Positions 26,117-37,056 of a stretch of 64,000 bases of DNA are shown piece after piece. The notes beneath the pieces are model-generated. The model saw only the letters and a program-made list of their open reading frames with translations. It ran no database searches and was not told the DNA's origin. The stretch comes from Planococcus maitriensis. Lineage in GTDB: Bacteria > Bacillota > Bacilli > Bacillales_A > Planococcaceae. A program made the translations under genes and the position numbers. The first letter of the stretch is position 1. Each line of letters begins with the position of its first letter. Location: contig NZ_QLZQ01000001.1 in NCBI RefSeq assembly GCF_003289925.1, positions 372,001-436,000 on the forward strand. The letters are read 5' to 3'.

Positions 26117-26752
26117 ATGGGAAGAGAATTTGTTGAGATATTTGATGAATGGGTGCACACATATGATGACTCGGTAAGTGGGCATGACCCGGAATATAAA
26201 GCAGTTTTCGAAAATTACCAGGAGATTCTATCGGCGGTCGCGAAGAAAGCTAAGGAGCCAGTCGTGGAATTTGGCGTCGGCACGGGCAATTTGACTTCAG
26301 CACTTCTCCAAGAAGGGTACACCGTAACTGGCATCGAGCCGAATGGCGCCATGAGAAACGTAGCCGCACAAAAATTTCCTGAGCTCGATATAATGGATGG
26401 CGACTTTTTGGCATTTGATTTGCCTCAAAAGCCGAACAGCTTCGTCAGCAGTTATGCCTTCCATCATCTGACGGATGAAGAAAAAGCTCAGGCAATTCAG
26501 CAATATGCCGAGCTATTGCCTTTGGGCGGGAAAATCGTTTTCGCCGATACCGTATTCGAATCAGCTGAGGCCAAACTCGGGCGCATCGTTTACGAAGAAG
26601 GGGAAGGCCATGCGAATCTTGTCGAAGACTTGAAGCGCGAACATTATACAACTGTGCCTGTATTGGAAATGATTTTTCAGGAACATGGATTTGACGTTAT
26701 ATTTACACGCTTAAATGACTATGTATTTTTGATCGATGCGACTAAACGATGA
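26117..26752 (+). CDS. yrrT: SAM-dependent methyltransferase (YrrT-like)
   Basis: A 211-residue class I methyltransferase. The SAM-binding motif [16 protein letters not shown] lies at about 49-64, the acidic residue after strand 2 in VTGIEPNG, and post-II DGDFLAF at about 92-98. In B. subtilis yrrT is the first gene of the methionine-to-cysteine operon; its substrate is unknown. It lies 13 bases before luxS here, which keeps this link to the SAM cycle. Confidence 0.85.
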   Translation: MGREFVEIFDEWVHTYDDSVSGHDPEYKAVFENYQEILSAVAKKAKEPVVEFGVGTGNLTSALLQEGYTVTGIEPNGAMRNVAAQKFPELDIMDGDFLAFDLPQKPNSFVSSYAFHHLTDEEKAQAIQQYAELLPLGGKIVFADTVFESAEAKLGRIVYEEGEGHANLVEDLKREHYTTVPVLEMIFQEHGFDVIFTRLNDYVFLIDATKR

Positions 26753-26765
26753 GAGGGAGATTCCA

Positions 26766-27239
26766 ATGAAAAAAATGAATGTAGAAAGCTTTAACCTAGA
26801 CCATACAAAAGTAGCGGCACCTTATGTCCGCCTAGCTGGTGAAAAAACAGGATCAAACGGAGATACCATCAAAAAATACGATATCCGTTTCAAGCAGCCG
26901 AACAAAGAACATATGGATATGCCGGGGCTTCACTCACTTGAGCACATGATGGCGGAGCATAGCCGCAACCATTCGGACCAAATTATCGACATCGGGCCAA
27001 TGGGCTGCCAAACGGGCTTTTACTTGTCAGTCATTAACCACGATGACTACGAAGACATTTTACGCATTCTCGAAGCGACTTTGACGGATGTCATTGCGGC
27101 AGACGAGGTACCAGCATGCAACGAAGTGCAATGCGGTTGGGCAGCAAGCCATAGCTTAGAAGGCGCACATGAACTAGCTAAAGAAATGCTGGCGAAAAAA
27201 GACGAGTGGCGCCAAGTATTCAAAGAAGAAACTGCATAA
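26766..27239 (+). CDS. luxS: S-ribosylhomocysteine lyase
   Basis: A 157-residue metalloenzyme that splits S-ribosylhomocysteine into homocysteine and DPD, the precursor of autoinducer 2. The metal ligands are H56 and H60 in [10 protein letters not shown] and C123 in [11 protein letters not shown]; the catalytic Cys is C81 in [10 protein letters not shown]. Start [13 protein letters not shown] has GAGAGGGAG upstream. It sits where mtnN lies in the B. subtilis mcc operon, and mtnN, which makes its substrate, is not in this window. Confidence 0.96.
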   Translation: MKKMNVESFNLDHTKVAAPYVRLAGEKTGSNGDTIKKYDIRFKQPNKEHMDMPGLHSLEHMMAEHSRNHSDQIIDIGPMGCQTGFYLSVINHDDYEDILRILEATLTDVIAADEVPACNEVQCGWAASHSLEGAHELAKEMLAKKDEWRQVFKEETA

Positions 27240-27250
27240 GGGGAATCAGC

Positions 27251-29316
<2,066 letters not shown>

Positions 29317-29325
29317 ATGTTAAAG

Positions 29326-29351
29326 AAGCGGGCAGATGCCCGCTTTTTTTA
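29326..29351 (+). terminator. Terminator of the yrrT-luxS-mccAB operon
   Basis: AAGCGGGCA and TGCCCGCTT around GA, followed by a T run. Confidence 0.88.
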
Positions 29352-29561
29352 ATGGAGTTCTATAGATTTTATTAAAATGAAAAGATTGTTAAATCAGAAT
29401 ATTAATATAATTTACCTAATAAACACACCGTTAGGGTATGATGAATCTCCTGTATTTCGGTTAACGAAATAAATAATTTACCCTATTCTTCAAGGATGGA
29501 AGAAGTGGTAATCTTTAGAAAGAAAAAATATTCAGATATTTCTGGAAGGAGATACATATTC

Positions 29562-31673
29562 ATGAAAAAAAGCAAGTGGTTCCCTATTCTATCAGCGAGC
29601 GCATTGGCGCTTTCCCTATATTCCCCAGCAGCAAGTGCGGCACCGGTCGAGGAGCTGCCGTCACTCGGCGCTTGGGATGAGGAGCGTTATGGCGAACGCA
29701 TCGACATCGACCAAGAGCTGAATCACCTGACAAATGACGAGGCGTTCCAAAAAGAAGCAGAGCAGCGCATCAAAGACCAAGCTGGAGCATTGAACGATGA
29801 AACAGCAGACGGTGGAGAAAATGCTGCGGCAAGCGAGCATTTCACTGAAGATCACGGAACGAAGCTATTCTTGGACCGCAATTTATCATTTAAGGAATTC
29901 ACGCTCCGCAGCGTCGGCGACAATGTGGAAATCTGGGTCGCCAATGATTTAGCATATGGCCCGGACAACCCGAAACCGGCTGACATCGTCACGCAAGCGC
30001 AAGTGGATAAACTGCGCGATGAGTTCGACAGCAATATCTATCCGGTAGCGACCGACTTCTTCGGCACGCCGGATACGCTGGATGGCTCAAAGTCGCCGCT
30101 TCCTGGCATGGTTGGCCTACCAGAAGGTTATTATGAAGGATCCGATAAAGTGATCATGCTCGTCGATAACGTCCAGGATGAAGGCTGGAACAATCCGTCC
30201 TATCCGTTCTTCGTAGCCGGCTTCTTCTGGCAGACGCTTGAAAACTATACGGACCGCAATATCATCACGATCGATACGAATTCATGGGAAACGCGTTTGG
30301 AGAGCACGTTCTTCGGCACGACAATCCACGAGCTTCAGCATTTGATCCAAGCGGACAATGACGGTGCAGAAGAAACATGGCTCAACGAAGGGATGTCAAC
30401 ATTCTCTGAGTTCCTTGGCGGCTATGGCCACGGCGAAGGATCGATCAACTTCTATTTGGACCACCCGGAAAACTCGCTCGTCAACTGGGATGAGCACGGA
30501 ACAGCGGCAACAGGACCTGAAACGATCGCAGATTACGGACAGGTTTATTTGTTCACGCTTTATATGTACGACAAGTTCGGCCAGGAGTTCATCCGTGAAC
30601 TGGCGACAGACGGCACGTCTCAAGGCATGGCGTCAGTCGATAAAGTATTGGAAGACTACGGCACAAACAAAACATTCACTGAGCTATACCAAGACTTCAT
30701 GACCGCATTGACTTTGGATGACGACACGGTCAGCAAAGATTACAAATTCGATAGCATCGATTTACGTGAACTGCCAGTCGGTGACGGCGTCCGCGGCAAG
30801 ACTGTGGACTTTGAGAAAGCAAAAACTTTTGAAAAAGAAGGCGTTCCGGCATGGGGCGGAGACTTTAAGGAATTCGATTTGGACCGCACAGTGCGCGGCA
30901 TGAAGTTCGACGGCGTGGACTTCCTGCCATTGCAATGGGAAACGGTCGCCAATCCGCTTGACGCTTCTGAGCAAGTGCTTCATGCAAACAATGGCGACGA
31001 AGCGGACCAAGCCTTGATCTTCGGGGCAACAGTTCCAACTGAAAACCCGACTTTGAGCTTTGAGCATTATTACGACATCGAAGAGCAATGGGATTTTGCG
31101 ACAGTCCAAGTGTCTACGGATAACGGCGAAACGTGGAAATCACTCGACAACGAAAACACGCGCGACGACGTAGTGGAAGAAGGCTACCCGACGATCAAAG
31201 AGAATTTGCCAGGCTTCACAGGCAAGAAAACGAATTGGTCTACTGAAACATTCGATTTGTCGGCATACGCAGGGCAAGATGTATTGGTCTCGTTCCGCAA
31301 CTTAACGGACTGGGGTTCCAACGAAGCAGGCTGGTTCGTGAAAAATATCGAACTAGGCAGCTTCACGGCAGATGGAACTTCTACGGAGCCGTTCCAATCA
31401 CTCGGACAGTTGAAAGGCGAGTATGTCGACTTCACAACGACATTCATTCAAACGAAGAAAAATGGCAAGCAGCGCGTATTTAATGTCGATCCGTACAATG
31501 TAACGGAAAAAGAAGCACTCGACTTGCAGCAAGTGCTGCGTGAAGGCAATTTGAAAATGATCACTTCTTATGCAGCAGCGCCAGACCAGAAAGAAGCAAA
31601 AGAATTTACGTACGAAGTACTGTACAAAGAAGATAAAAGCAAAGGTAAAGGAAAAGGCAATAACAAAAAATAA
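29562..31673 (+). CDS. Secreted M6-family (immune inhibitor A-like) metalloprotease
   Basis: A 703-residue extracellular protein. Residues 1-27 (MKKSKWFPILSASALALSLY then SPAASA) form a Sec signal peptide with an ASA-A cut site. The zinc site is HELQH (256-260) with a downstream acidic residue in TWLNEGMSTFSEF (about 271-283). Residues about 460-640 read like a beta-sandwich seen in immune inhibitor A proteases (FEHYYDIEEQWDFATVQVST, SFRNLTDWGSNEAGWFV). The C-terminus is KGKGKGNNKK. Targets are unknown; relatives cut host defence peptides or environmental protein. GGAGA precedes the ATG. Its leader of about 210 bases is AT-rich with a TATAAT at 29406-29411. Confidence 0.88.
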   Translation: MKKSKWFPILSASALALSLYSPAASAAPVEELPSLGAWDEERYGERIDIDQELNHLTNDEAFQKEAEQRIKDQAGALNDETADGGENAAASEHFTEDHGTKLFLDRNLSFKEFTLRSVGDNVEIWVANDLAYGPDNPKPADIVTQAQVDKLRDEFDSNIYPVATDFFGTPDTLDGSKSPLPGMVGLPEGYYEGSDKVIMLVDNVQDEGWNNPSYPFFVAGFFWQTLENYTDRNIITIDTNSWETRLESTFFGTTIHELQHLIQADNDGAEETWLNEGMSTFSEFLGGYGHGEGSINFYLDHPENSLVNWDEHGTAATGPETIADYGQVYLFTLYMYDKFGQEFIRELATDGTSQGMASVDKVLEDYGTNKTFTELYQDFMTALTLDDDTVSKDYKFDSIDLRELPVGDGVRGKTVDFEKAKTFEKEGVPAWGGDFKEFDLDRTVRGMKFDGVDFLPLQWETVANPLDASEQVLHANNGDEADQALIFGATVPTENPTLSFEHYYDIEEQWDFATVQVSTDNGETWKSLDNENTRDDVVEEGYPTIKENLPGFTGKKTNWSTETFDLSAYAGQDVLVSFRNLTDWGSNEAGWFVKNIELGSFTADGTSTEPFQSLGQLKGEYVDFTTTFIQTKKNGKQRVFNVDPYNVTEKEALDLQQVLREGNLKMITSYAAAPDQKEAKEFTYEVLYKEDKSKGKGKGNNKK

Positions 31674-31682
31674 GTGATGATG

Positions 31683-31711
31683 AGAGCGGGCAGTTGCCCG
31701 CTCTTTTTTTG
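31683..31711 (+). terminator. Terminator after M6 protease gene
   Basis: GAGCGGGCA and TGCCCGCTC around GT, followed by T7. Confidence 0.88.
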
Positions 31712-31763
31712 CTGTGTTTTTTACAGCTAGATCCATCGTTACAGCAAAGAGCGAAGTAAATAC

Positions 31764-31821
31764 TTGAATATATAGTACAGCGGGTGTACTATAAAAAGAA
31801 ATAAGTACAGGGGGTATACTA
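31764..31821 (+). promoter_or_regulatory. marR promoter with two matching operators
   Basis: TTGAAT (31764-31769), 17 bases, TACTAT (31787-31792). AGTACAGCGGGTGTACTA at 31774-31791 fills the spacer and -10; AGTACAGGGGGTATACTA at 31804-31821 abuts the ATG and covers the ribosome site. The centres are 30 bases apart, about three helical turns, so two dimers would bind the same face. Confidence 0.8.
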
Positions 31822-32280
31822 ATGTCTCAGGAACTATTCACGGCGTACTCGAAATTCAGTGAAGCCATTTTGGAAGTAAATGCCTATGTAGCAGATATAT
31901 TCGCTAATCATGAAGAGTTAAAAGCCTATTCTCCGCAACAATTGCAGACTTTGCGGATCATCAAAAAAAATCCAGCCATTTCCCAAAGTGAGATCGCGGA
32001 TATCCAGGGAGTCTTTAAAACAGCCATTTCCAACCGGATCAAGAAATTGGAGCAAGATGGCTTGATTGCCATATTGACTAATCAGGATTTACGTAAAAAA
32101 GCCATTTCAATTACTCAAAAAGGAACGGAACTATTGGTGATTAGCGAGACAGTCATCTTTGAAAATCTGAATGAGTTGCTGGCGGAACGCTTTACAGGTG
32201 ATGAGATCATAAAGTTCACTAGCCAATTGGACGAAATCGTAAAATGCTTAAAAATGAAGAAGGACGGCGACAAACAATGA
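31822..32280 (+). CDS. MarR-family transcriptional regulator
   Basis: A 152-residue winged-helix protein. Helices 3-4 (ISQSEIADIQGVFKTAISNRIKKLEQDGLI, about 53-82, described in parts) form the DNA-reading unit, followed by the wing LTNQDLRKKAISITQKGTE. MarR proteins repress their own operon and lose DNA binding when a small ligand is present. The two AGTACAG operators in its promoter make autorepression very likely. Its stop overlaps the next gene by ATGA. Confidence 0.9.
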   Translation: MSQELFTAYSKFSEAILEVNAYVADIFANHEELKAYSPQQLQTLRIIKKNPAISQSEIADIQGVFKTAISNRIKKLEQDGLIAILTNQDLRKKAISITQKGTELLVISETVIFENLNELLAERFTGDEIIKFTSQLDEIVKCLKMKKDGDKQ

Positions 32281-33737
32281 TTCATGAACTGAAAACGGTT
32301 TTCTCGAAAAAAATGCTGATTATCTCGCTAATAGCCGTCATGTTTTTACCGGTTATCTACAGCGCCTCGTTTTTGACCTCAATGTGGGATCCATATGGAA
32401 AAACGGAGGATCTTCCAATTGCGGTCGTCAATGAAGACCAAGAAGTTGAATTAGAAGGGGAAAGCATTCATATCGGTGAGGAGATTGTGGCCGAGCTTAA
32501 AGGCAATGATGATTTTGAATGGCATTTCGTCGGAAGTGATGAAGCACATGCTGGTGTGGTCAAAGGGGATTATTATGCTTCCATTACTTTGCCCGAAGAT
32601 TTTTCGAGTAATGCTTCCTCACTTTTGACCGACGAGCCGAAAGAAATGGCTTTGGATGTGGAGACCAATCCAGGCTATAGTTACTCTGGTAAATCGATTG
32701 CGGACCAAAGCATCTTGGCCGTGGAAACGGCAGTAGCTTCCGAAGTCCGGGAATTATACACCGAAAAAGTATTTGAAACGGTAAACGACATGAATGACGG
32801 CTATAAAGAAGCTTCATCCGGTGCAGGGGAGTTAGCGGATGGAGCGGAGCAGCTGGCAGAATCGGCAGGGCAATTAGGGGATGGCATGGAAGCCCTTGCC
32901 GCCCAAGCACCTTCACCGCTAGCTGCAGAGCTTGAAAAACTAATCGAAGGAAACAAGCAGATCAGCCAAGGCATCGATGAATTAGGCAGTGGATCAGCGA
33001 GTTTGAGCGATGAGTTGTCCGCAGCGTCGGAAGAAATTTCAGCGTATGCGTTTGAAACGGCAAATGCCAAGCTCATCAGCGAACCCGTGGAGGTAAATAA
33101 AGAGACCGTAACTGAAGTCGAAAACTATGGCCAGAGCTTTGCGCCTTATATTATTGCGCTCAGCTTGTTTGTCGGGGCAATCGCTTTTTCGACCATTTAT
33201 CCTTTCCGGACACGCGACCGTGAATCGACGACACTGCTTATTTGGTGGGGCAGTAAACTATCGGTCATATTGGCACAGGGAACGTTCCAAGCGGCTTTAT
33301 TAGCTGTGTTCATATTGAAAGTCTTGGATATCCCTGTGGAAAATCTAGGGTCTTTCCTGTTGATTCTCTTTGTCATTTCGAATACGTGGATGTTCATCTT
33401 GTCTGTTTTGGTTGCTGCATTCGATAAAGTGGGAAACTTCCTGGGAATCTTGCTGTTGGTTTTGCAGCTTGGTGCCAGTGAAGGAACCTTTCCGATCCAA
33501 TTGACGAATGGCTTTTTCCAAGCTGTCCACCCATATTCCCCCATGACGTATGCAATCAAAGCATTGAGAGAGTCGATTTTCGGCTTTGAAGGAAATGTTC
33601 CGTTCGAACAAGCATTATGGATTCTTGTGGCTATTTTATTGGCGATGATTTTGCTCTTAGGGGCCGTCTATTATTTCCGCTTCCAGAAAGAACGGAAAAC
33701 AGCATCTGAATTAGCAAAAAGAGGAGCGGCCGTCTGA
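32277..33737 (+). CDS. YhgE/Pip-type ABC-2 membrane protein
   Basis: A 486-residue membrane protein of the YhgE/Pip family. Helix 1 (about 12-35) is followed by an extracellular domain (residues 36-290; [20 protein letters not shown] is the family start) with the Gly/Ala/Ser-rich helical segment [20 protein letters not shown] (about 182-201). Five helices of an ABC-2 export channel lie in residues 285-475. Full family members often run to 700-900 residues with a long coiled coil, so this is a short form. No ATPase is next to it. Control by the upstream MarR suggests efflux or envelope stress, but the substrate is unknown. Confidence 0.82.
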   Translation: MIHELKTVFSKKMLIISLIAVMFLPVIYSASFLTSMWDPYGKTEDLPIAVVNEDQEVELEGESIHIGEEIVAELKGNDDFEWHFVGSDEAHAGVVKGDYYASITLPEDFSSNASSLLTDEPKEMALDVETNPGYSYSGKSIADQSILAVETAVASEVRELYTEKVFETVNDMNDGYKEASSGAGELADGAEQLAESAGQLGDGMEALAAQAPSPLAAELEKLIEGNKQISQGIDELGSGSASLSDELSAASEEISAYAFETANAKLISEPVEVNKETVTEVENYGQSFAPYIIALSLFVGAIAFSTIYPFRTRDRESTTLLIWWGSKLSVILAQGTFQAALLAVFILKVLDIPVENLGSFLLILFVISNTWMFILSVLVAAFDKVGNFLGILLLVLQLGASEGTFPIQLTNGFFQAVHPYSPMTYAIKALRESIFGFEGNVPFEQALWILVAILLAMILLLGAVYYFRFQKERKTASELAKRGAAV

Positions 33738-33758
33738 GGCCCGCTTTTTCTTTTGGAA
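33722..33758 (+). terminator. Probable terminator at the end of marR-yhgE operon
   Basis: GCGGCC and GGCCCGC (one bulge) flank GTCTGA, which includes the stop, followed by TTTTTCTTTT. Confidence 0.55.
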
Positions 33759-33814
33759 AAAATCCCGGTGTGATAAGATGGAGTCAGAATTCGTTTTTTG
33801 AAAGGAAGAGGACT

Positions 33815-35005
33815 GTGTCGAAAAAATTGGATGCGTTTTTGGAAGAAAACTTAACGGAATTGAAAGAGCAAGGCCTATATAATGAAATCGACCCGGTAGA
33901 AGGCCCGAACGGAGCGATTATAAAAATCGGCGGCAAGGACCTGATCAACTTATCATCAAACAACTATTTGGGGCTTGCAACAGATGAAGACTTGAAGAAA
34001 GTGGCGATTCAAGCGATCGAGAAATACGGAGTCGGCGCTGGCGCTGTCCGCACCATCAACGGGACGCTCGACTTGCACGTGCAACTGGAAGAGAAATTGG
34101 CTGAGTTCAAAGGAACCGAAGCGGCGATTTCATTCCAATCCGGCTTCAACTGCAATATGGCGGCGATTTCCGCGGTCATGGACAAGAACGATGCAATCCT
34201 GTCCGATCAATTGAACCACGCTTCGATCATTGATGGCTGCCGACTGTCGAAAGCGAAAATCATCGCGTTCAAGCATTCCGATATGGAAGACCTTCGCCAG
34301 AAAGCGAAAGAAGCGACTGAATCCGGCCTTTACAATAAAGTGATGGTCATCACGGACGGCGTCTTCTCAATGGACGGCGATATCGCAAAACTTCCGGAAA
34401 TCGTGGAAATCGCAAAGGAATTCGACTTGATCACGTATGTCGATGACGCGCACGGTTCAGGCGTCACGGGCAAAGGCAAAGGCACCGTGAAGCATTTCGG
34501 TTTGGAAAAAGAAGTCGATATGCAGATGGGCACGCTGTCTAAAGCGGTCGGCGTTGTCGGCGGCTATGTAGCCGGCAAAAAGCAATTGATCGACTGGCTG
34601 CGCGTGCGCTCCCGCCCGTTCTTGTTCTCGACAGCGGTAACACCAGGAGACGTCGCGGCGACGACGGCCGCAGTCCAAAAGATCATCGACTCTACAGAAC
34701 TTCACGACAAGCTTTGGGACAACGGCGATTATTTGAAGAAAGGCTTGAAGGAGCTTGGCTTTGATATCGGCGATTCTGCAACACCGATCACGCCATGCAT
34801 CATCGGTGACGAGAAATTGACCCAACAGTTCTCGAAACGCTTGTTCGAAGAAGGCGTCTACGCGAAATCGATCGTCTTCCCGACGGTTCCACGCGGCACT
34901 GGCCGTGTGCGCAACATGCCAACAGCGGCACATACGAAAGAAATGCTCGATGAAGCGATCGAGATCTACGCAAAAGTCGGCAAAGAACTGAACGTCATCA
35001 AGTAA
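33815..35005 (+). CDS. kbl: Glycine C-acetyltransferase (2-amino-3-ketobutyrate CoA ligase)
   Basis: A 396-residue PLP enzyme of the alpha-oxoamine synthase family. K243 in [16 protein letters not shown] binds [12 protein letters not shown] (about 46-54) and [15 protein letters not shown] (about 211-225) are typical. It converts 2-amino-3-oxobutyrate plus CoA to glycine and acetyl-CoA, the second step of threonine breakdown. The start is GTG at 33815 after AGGAAGAGG. The first enzyme, threonine dehydrogenase, is encoded 8 kb away at 42163, not next door as in many bacteria. BioF is an alternative, but the sequence and the tdh gene favour Kbl. Confidence 0.9.
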   Translation: MSKKLDAFLEENLTELKEQGLYNEIDPVEGPNGAIIKIGGKDLINLSSNNYLGLATDEDLKKVAIQAIEKYGVGAGAVRTINGTLDLHVQLEEKLAEFKGTEAAISFQSGFNCNMAAISAVMDKNDAILSDQLNHASIIDGCRLSKAKIIAFKHSDMEDLRQKAKEATESGLYNKVMVITDGVFSMDGDIAKLPEIVEIAKEFDLITYVDDAHGSGVTGKGKGTVKHFGLEKEVDMQMGTLSKAVGVVGGYVAGKKQLIDWLRVRSRPFLFSTAVTPGDVAATTAAVQKIIDSTELHDKLWDNGDYLKKGLKELGFDIGDSATPITPCIIGDEKLTQQFSKRLFEEGVYAKSIVFPTVPRGTGRVRNMPTAAHTKEMLDEAIEIYAKVGKELNVIK

Positions 35006-35009
35006 GACG

Positions 35010-35048
35010 ACACCCGCACAGCTCATTCGAGTTGTGCGGGTTTTTTGA
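35010..35048 (+). terminator. Terminator after kbl
   Basis: ACCCGCACA and TGTGCGGGT pair around GCTCATTCGAGT, itself partly paired, then T6. Confidence 0.88.
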
Positions 35049-35080
35049 GCGTGAATAGTAAGAATTAGTTGGGTAGATTT

Positions 35081-35280
35081 CGCTCCAAGGGGACGCTTTC
35101 CGGAGGGCTCTCATTGAGCCGCTTCGATCGCTGCGCAAAACCCCGCCTGCTCAACTCTCACTACGTTCGTGCTTCGCAAACGAATACGCTCAATATCTTT
35201 CGCGGATTCGCTTGCAGGGTCTCAATTGTCTCGCTAATCCTCCCGGAGTCGCCCCTTTCCGCTCCATCTCTAGTTTTAGA
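35081..35280 (+). repeat. Intergenic repeat R1, copy B, carrying an insert
   Basis: Matches copy A over GACGCTTTCCGGAGGGCTC, CATTGAGCCGCTTCG and GGTCTCAATTGTCTCGC through CCTCCCGGAGTCG and CATCTCTA-TTTTAGA. Relative to copy A an approximately 76-base block (35137-35212) is inserted between CGCTGCGC and TGCAGGGT. The block contains CGAAT-ACGCTCAATATCTTTCGCGG-ATTCG and resembles the insert in R2 copy 2. Confidence 0.8.
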
Positions 35281-35375
35281 AAGGAAATGAAATTCATCAC
35301 ACGTTGAAGTAAGCACAAACAGCTTTGGAAAGCTTCATAATTACAAGAAGAATAGTCAGTGAAGCATCTTTATTA
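35281..35375. other. Unassigned AT-rich spacer
   Basis: About 95 bases between R1-B and the R2-like copy. I see no gene, promoter or terminator here. Confidence 0.4.
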
Positions 35376-35574
35376 CTATCAAGTTCAACTAAGCGTCTCC
35401 ACCAACGGATGCATCCAATCAACAGCGATACTTTCTCGCACACAACACCCATTGAAATCTAAAAGCCGAACCGCGTCCAAGGGCGTGCCGGAGCAATGAG
35501 ACAAGCGTTCTTCTTGGCTCATTGCGGGAGGCCAGCCCAAAGCGGGAGGCGGCTGGCACAGGGCGAAACATACA
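35376..35574 (+). repeat. Diverged R2 copy (R2-D)
   Basis: The left part is weakly related to R2; the right core (35465-35570) is clear. GGGC/GCC (35481-35489) pairs with GGC/GCCC (35530-35538), where the other copies have GGGT/ACCC; GCAATGAG (35493-35500) pairs with CTCATTGC (35518-35525); and CAAG pairs with CTTG where others have CAGG/CCTG. All changes are compensated. As at 17 kb, this copy lies just downstream of an R1 copy in the same orientation. Confidence 0.65.
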
Positions 35575-35579
35575 TCGGA

Positions 35580-35628
35580 ATATCCACTACGCTCACAAAT
35601 CCAATTAAGCTACACCTAGTGGATGAAA
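35580..35628 (+). repeat. Hairpin segment resembling the small insert
   Basis: ATCCACTA and TAGTGGAT form a perfect eight-base stem around a loop that starts CGCTCAC, like the CTACGCTCA segment in the inserts of R1-B and R2 copy 2. Confidence 0.4.
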
Positions 35629-35667
35629 CGGATAAAGCTTGTGGCTCGATTTCTAAGGCAAGAAAAA

Positions 35668-35700
35668 ATCCCCCTTCAGCTGATCAGCTGAAGGGGGATA
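35668..35700 (-). terminator. Terminator after M20 amidohydrolase
   Basis: A nearly perfect 32-base palindrome (ATCCCCCTTCAGCTGA and its complement, centre TGATCA) followed on the minus strand by T6. Confidence 0.85.
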
Positions 35701-35704
35701 TGCT

Positions 35705-36907
35705 TTATGATTCTGCAGAATCAGTGTCTGCTTGCTGGGCATTGAAATAGATGGATGCGAAGACTTTTGCCGCCGTGTTCATCGCGTCTTCATTGAAATC
35801 GAAATTTTCGTGATGGTGTGGATAGACGAGCGTTTCGTCTGCCATTTTCGCGCCGACAAAGAAGTAGGCGCCTGGTTTCACTTGCGTGTAATACGCAAAA
35901 TCCTCGACCGGCATGATCGGGTCGATGTCGATGACATTGTCTTCACCGACGACAGGGCGAGCGGAAGTGCGGACAATTTCCGCGGCTTCCGGGTGGTTCC
36001 AGAGCGAATCGTAGCCCGTCTCGACAATCACTTCAGCTTGTGCGCCCATGGCAGCGGCGACGTTTTCAGCGACTGAGCGGACGCGTTCGCTGGCGAGCTT
36101 GCGCAGTTCCGGATCGAACACGCGGATCGTGCCTTCCATGACGGCTTTGCTTGGGATGACATTATCGGCATCACCGGCATGGAATTTGCCGATCGACACG
36201 ACGAGTTCTTTCAGCGGGTCTGCATTGCGGCTGACGATCGATTGCAGTGCGACCATGATGTGGCTCGCGGCAAGGATCGGATCGATGCCGGTATGCGGTT
36301 CGGCGCCATGGGTTCCGGAGCCGTAGACATTGATCTTGATGGCGTCTTCAGAAGCTTGCAGGTAGCCATCTCGGAGATAGACTTTTCCTGACTCCATCTT
36401 GCTTTGAAGATGCGCGCCGAATACGAGGTCGACGCCGTCGAGGCAGCCGTCTTCGATCATCGCGCGTGCACCGCCTGGGGACAGTTCTTCGCCGAATTGG
36501 TGGATCAGCACAATCGTTCCAGGGAGTTCGTCCTTGATCGCCATCATCGCCTTCGCAAAGCCGAGAAGGCCGGCGGTGTGGCCATCGTGGCCGCAAGCAT
36601 GCATGACGCCTGGAATCGTCGATTTATAAGAAGCCTCTTTTTGGTCGTCGATCGGAAGCGCGTCAAAGTCAGCGCGGAAAGCGATTGTCTTGCCGGGTTT
36701 GCCGCCGCGGATCGTTCCGACGACGCCTCGTCCGCCGACACCCCGGCGCACTTCAACACCCATTTCCTCTAAGCGATCTGCGATATAAGCGGGCGTTTCC
36801 ACTTCCTGATGGGACAGTTCCGGGTGCATATGGAGATGGCGGCGGATGCCCACCATTTCCTCTTGTAGGGAATCGATCAATGTATCGGTTTGTTTTAATA
36901 AGCTCAT
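35705..36907 (-). CDS. M20D amidohydrolase (N-acyl-amino-acid / acetyl-diaminopimelate deacetylase-like)
   Basis: A 400-residue metalloenzyme of the M20D group. GIRRHLHMHPELSHQEVET (about 22-40) is the group's opening; metal ligands are in HACGHDGHTAGLLG (about 104-117), GEELSPGGARAMI (about 140-152) and the C-terminal YPHHHENFDF. The lid domain carries ESGKVYLRDGYLQAS and GAEPHTGIDPI. Such enzymes remove acyl groups from amino acids or peptides. The ATG at 36907 has GGAG ten bases upstream; two TTG codons before it are alternatives. It is divergent from a dipeptide epimerase gene, which hints at peptide recycling. Confidence 0.88.
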   Translation of the reverse strand: MSLLKQTDTLIDSLQEEMVGIRRHLHMHPELSHQEVETPAYIADRLEEMGVEVRRGVGGRGVVGTIRGGKPGKTIAFRADFDALPIDDQKEASYKSTIPGVMHACGHDGHTAGLLGFAKAMMAIKDELPGTIVLIHQFGEELSPGGARAMIEDGCLDGVDLVFGAHLQSKMESGKVYLRDGYLQASEDAIKINVYGSGTHGAEPHTGIDPILAASHIMVALQSIVSRNADPLKELVVSIGKFHAGDADNVIPSKAVMEGTIRVFDPELRKLASERVRSVAENVAAAMGAQAEVIVETGYDSLWNHPEAAEIVRTSARPVVGEDNVIDIDPIMPVEDFAYYTQVKPGAYFFVGAKMADETLVYPHHHENFDFNEDAMNTAAKVFASIYFNAQQADTDSAES

Positions 36908-36957
36908 CAACAATAAACTCCTTTATCCTGAATAAATTTTACAAACACACTGACGCC

Positions 36958-36986
36958 ATTATACGCCGTATTTCCGGAAGCATCAA
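36958..36986 (-). promoter_or_regulatory. Promoter of M20 amidohydrolase
   Basis: On the minus strand TTGATG (36986-36981), 17 bases, TATAAT (36963-36958): a near-consensus sigma-A promoter. Confidence 0.75.
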
Positions 36987-37013
36987 AATTATTACGCTAT
37001 TTCAAAAGTTTTT

Positions 37014-37036
37014 GTAGTATAATCATACAATACTAC
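37014..37036 (+). promoter_or_regulatory. Operator-like dyad over the -10 of the epimerase gene
   Basis: GTAGTAT (37014-37020) and ATACTAC (37030-37036) flank AATCATACA. TATAAT at 37018-37023 overlaps the left arm, so a bound protein would block the promoter. The ribosome site GGGGG follows. Confidence 0.55.
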
Positions 37037-37056
37037 TTATAAATGGGGGCTTCATT

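Noticed and set aside
33815-35005. BioF (biotin synthesis) for the PLP enzyme
   Set aside because: No other biotin genes are near, and the sequence pattern plus tdh in the window favour Kbl.
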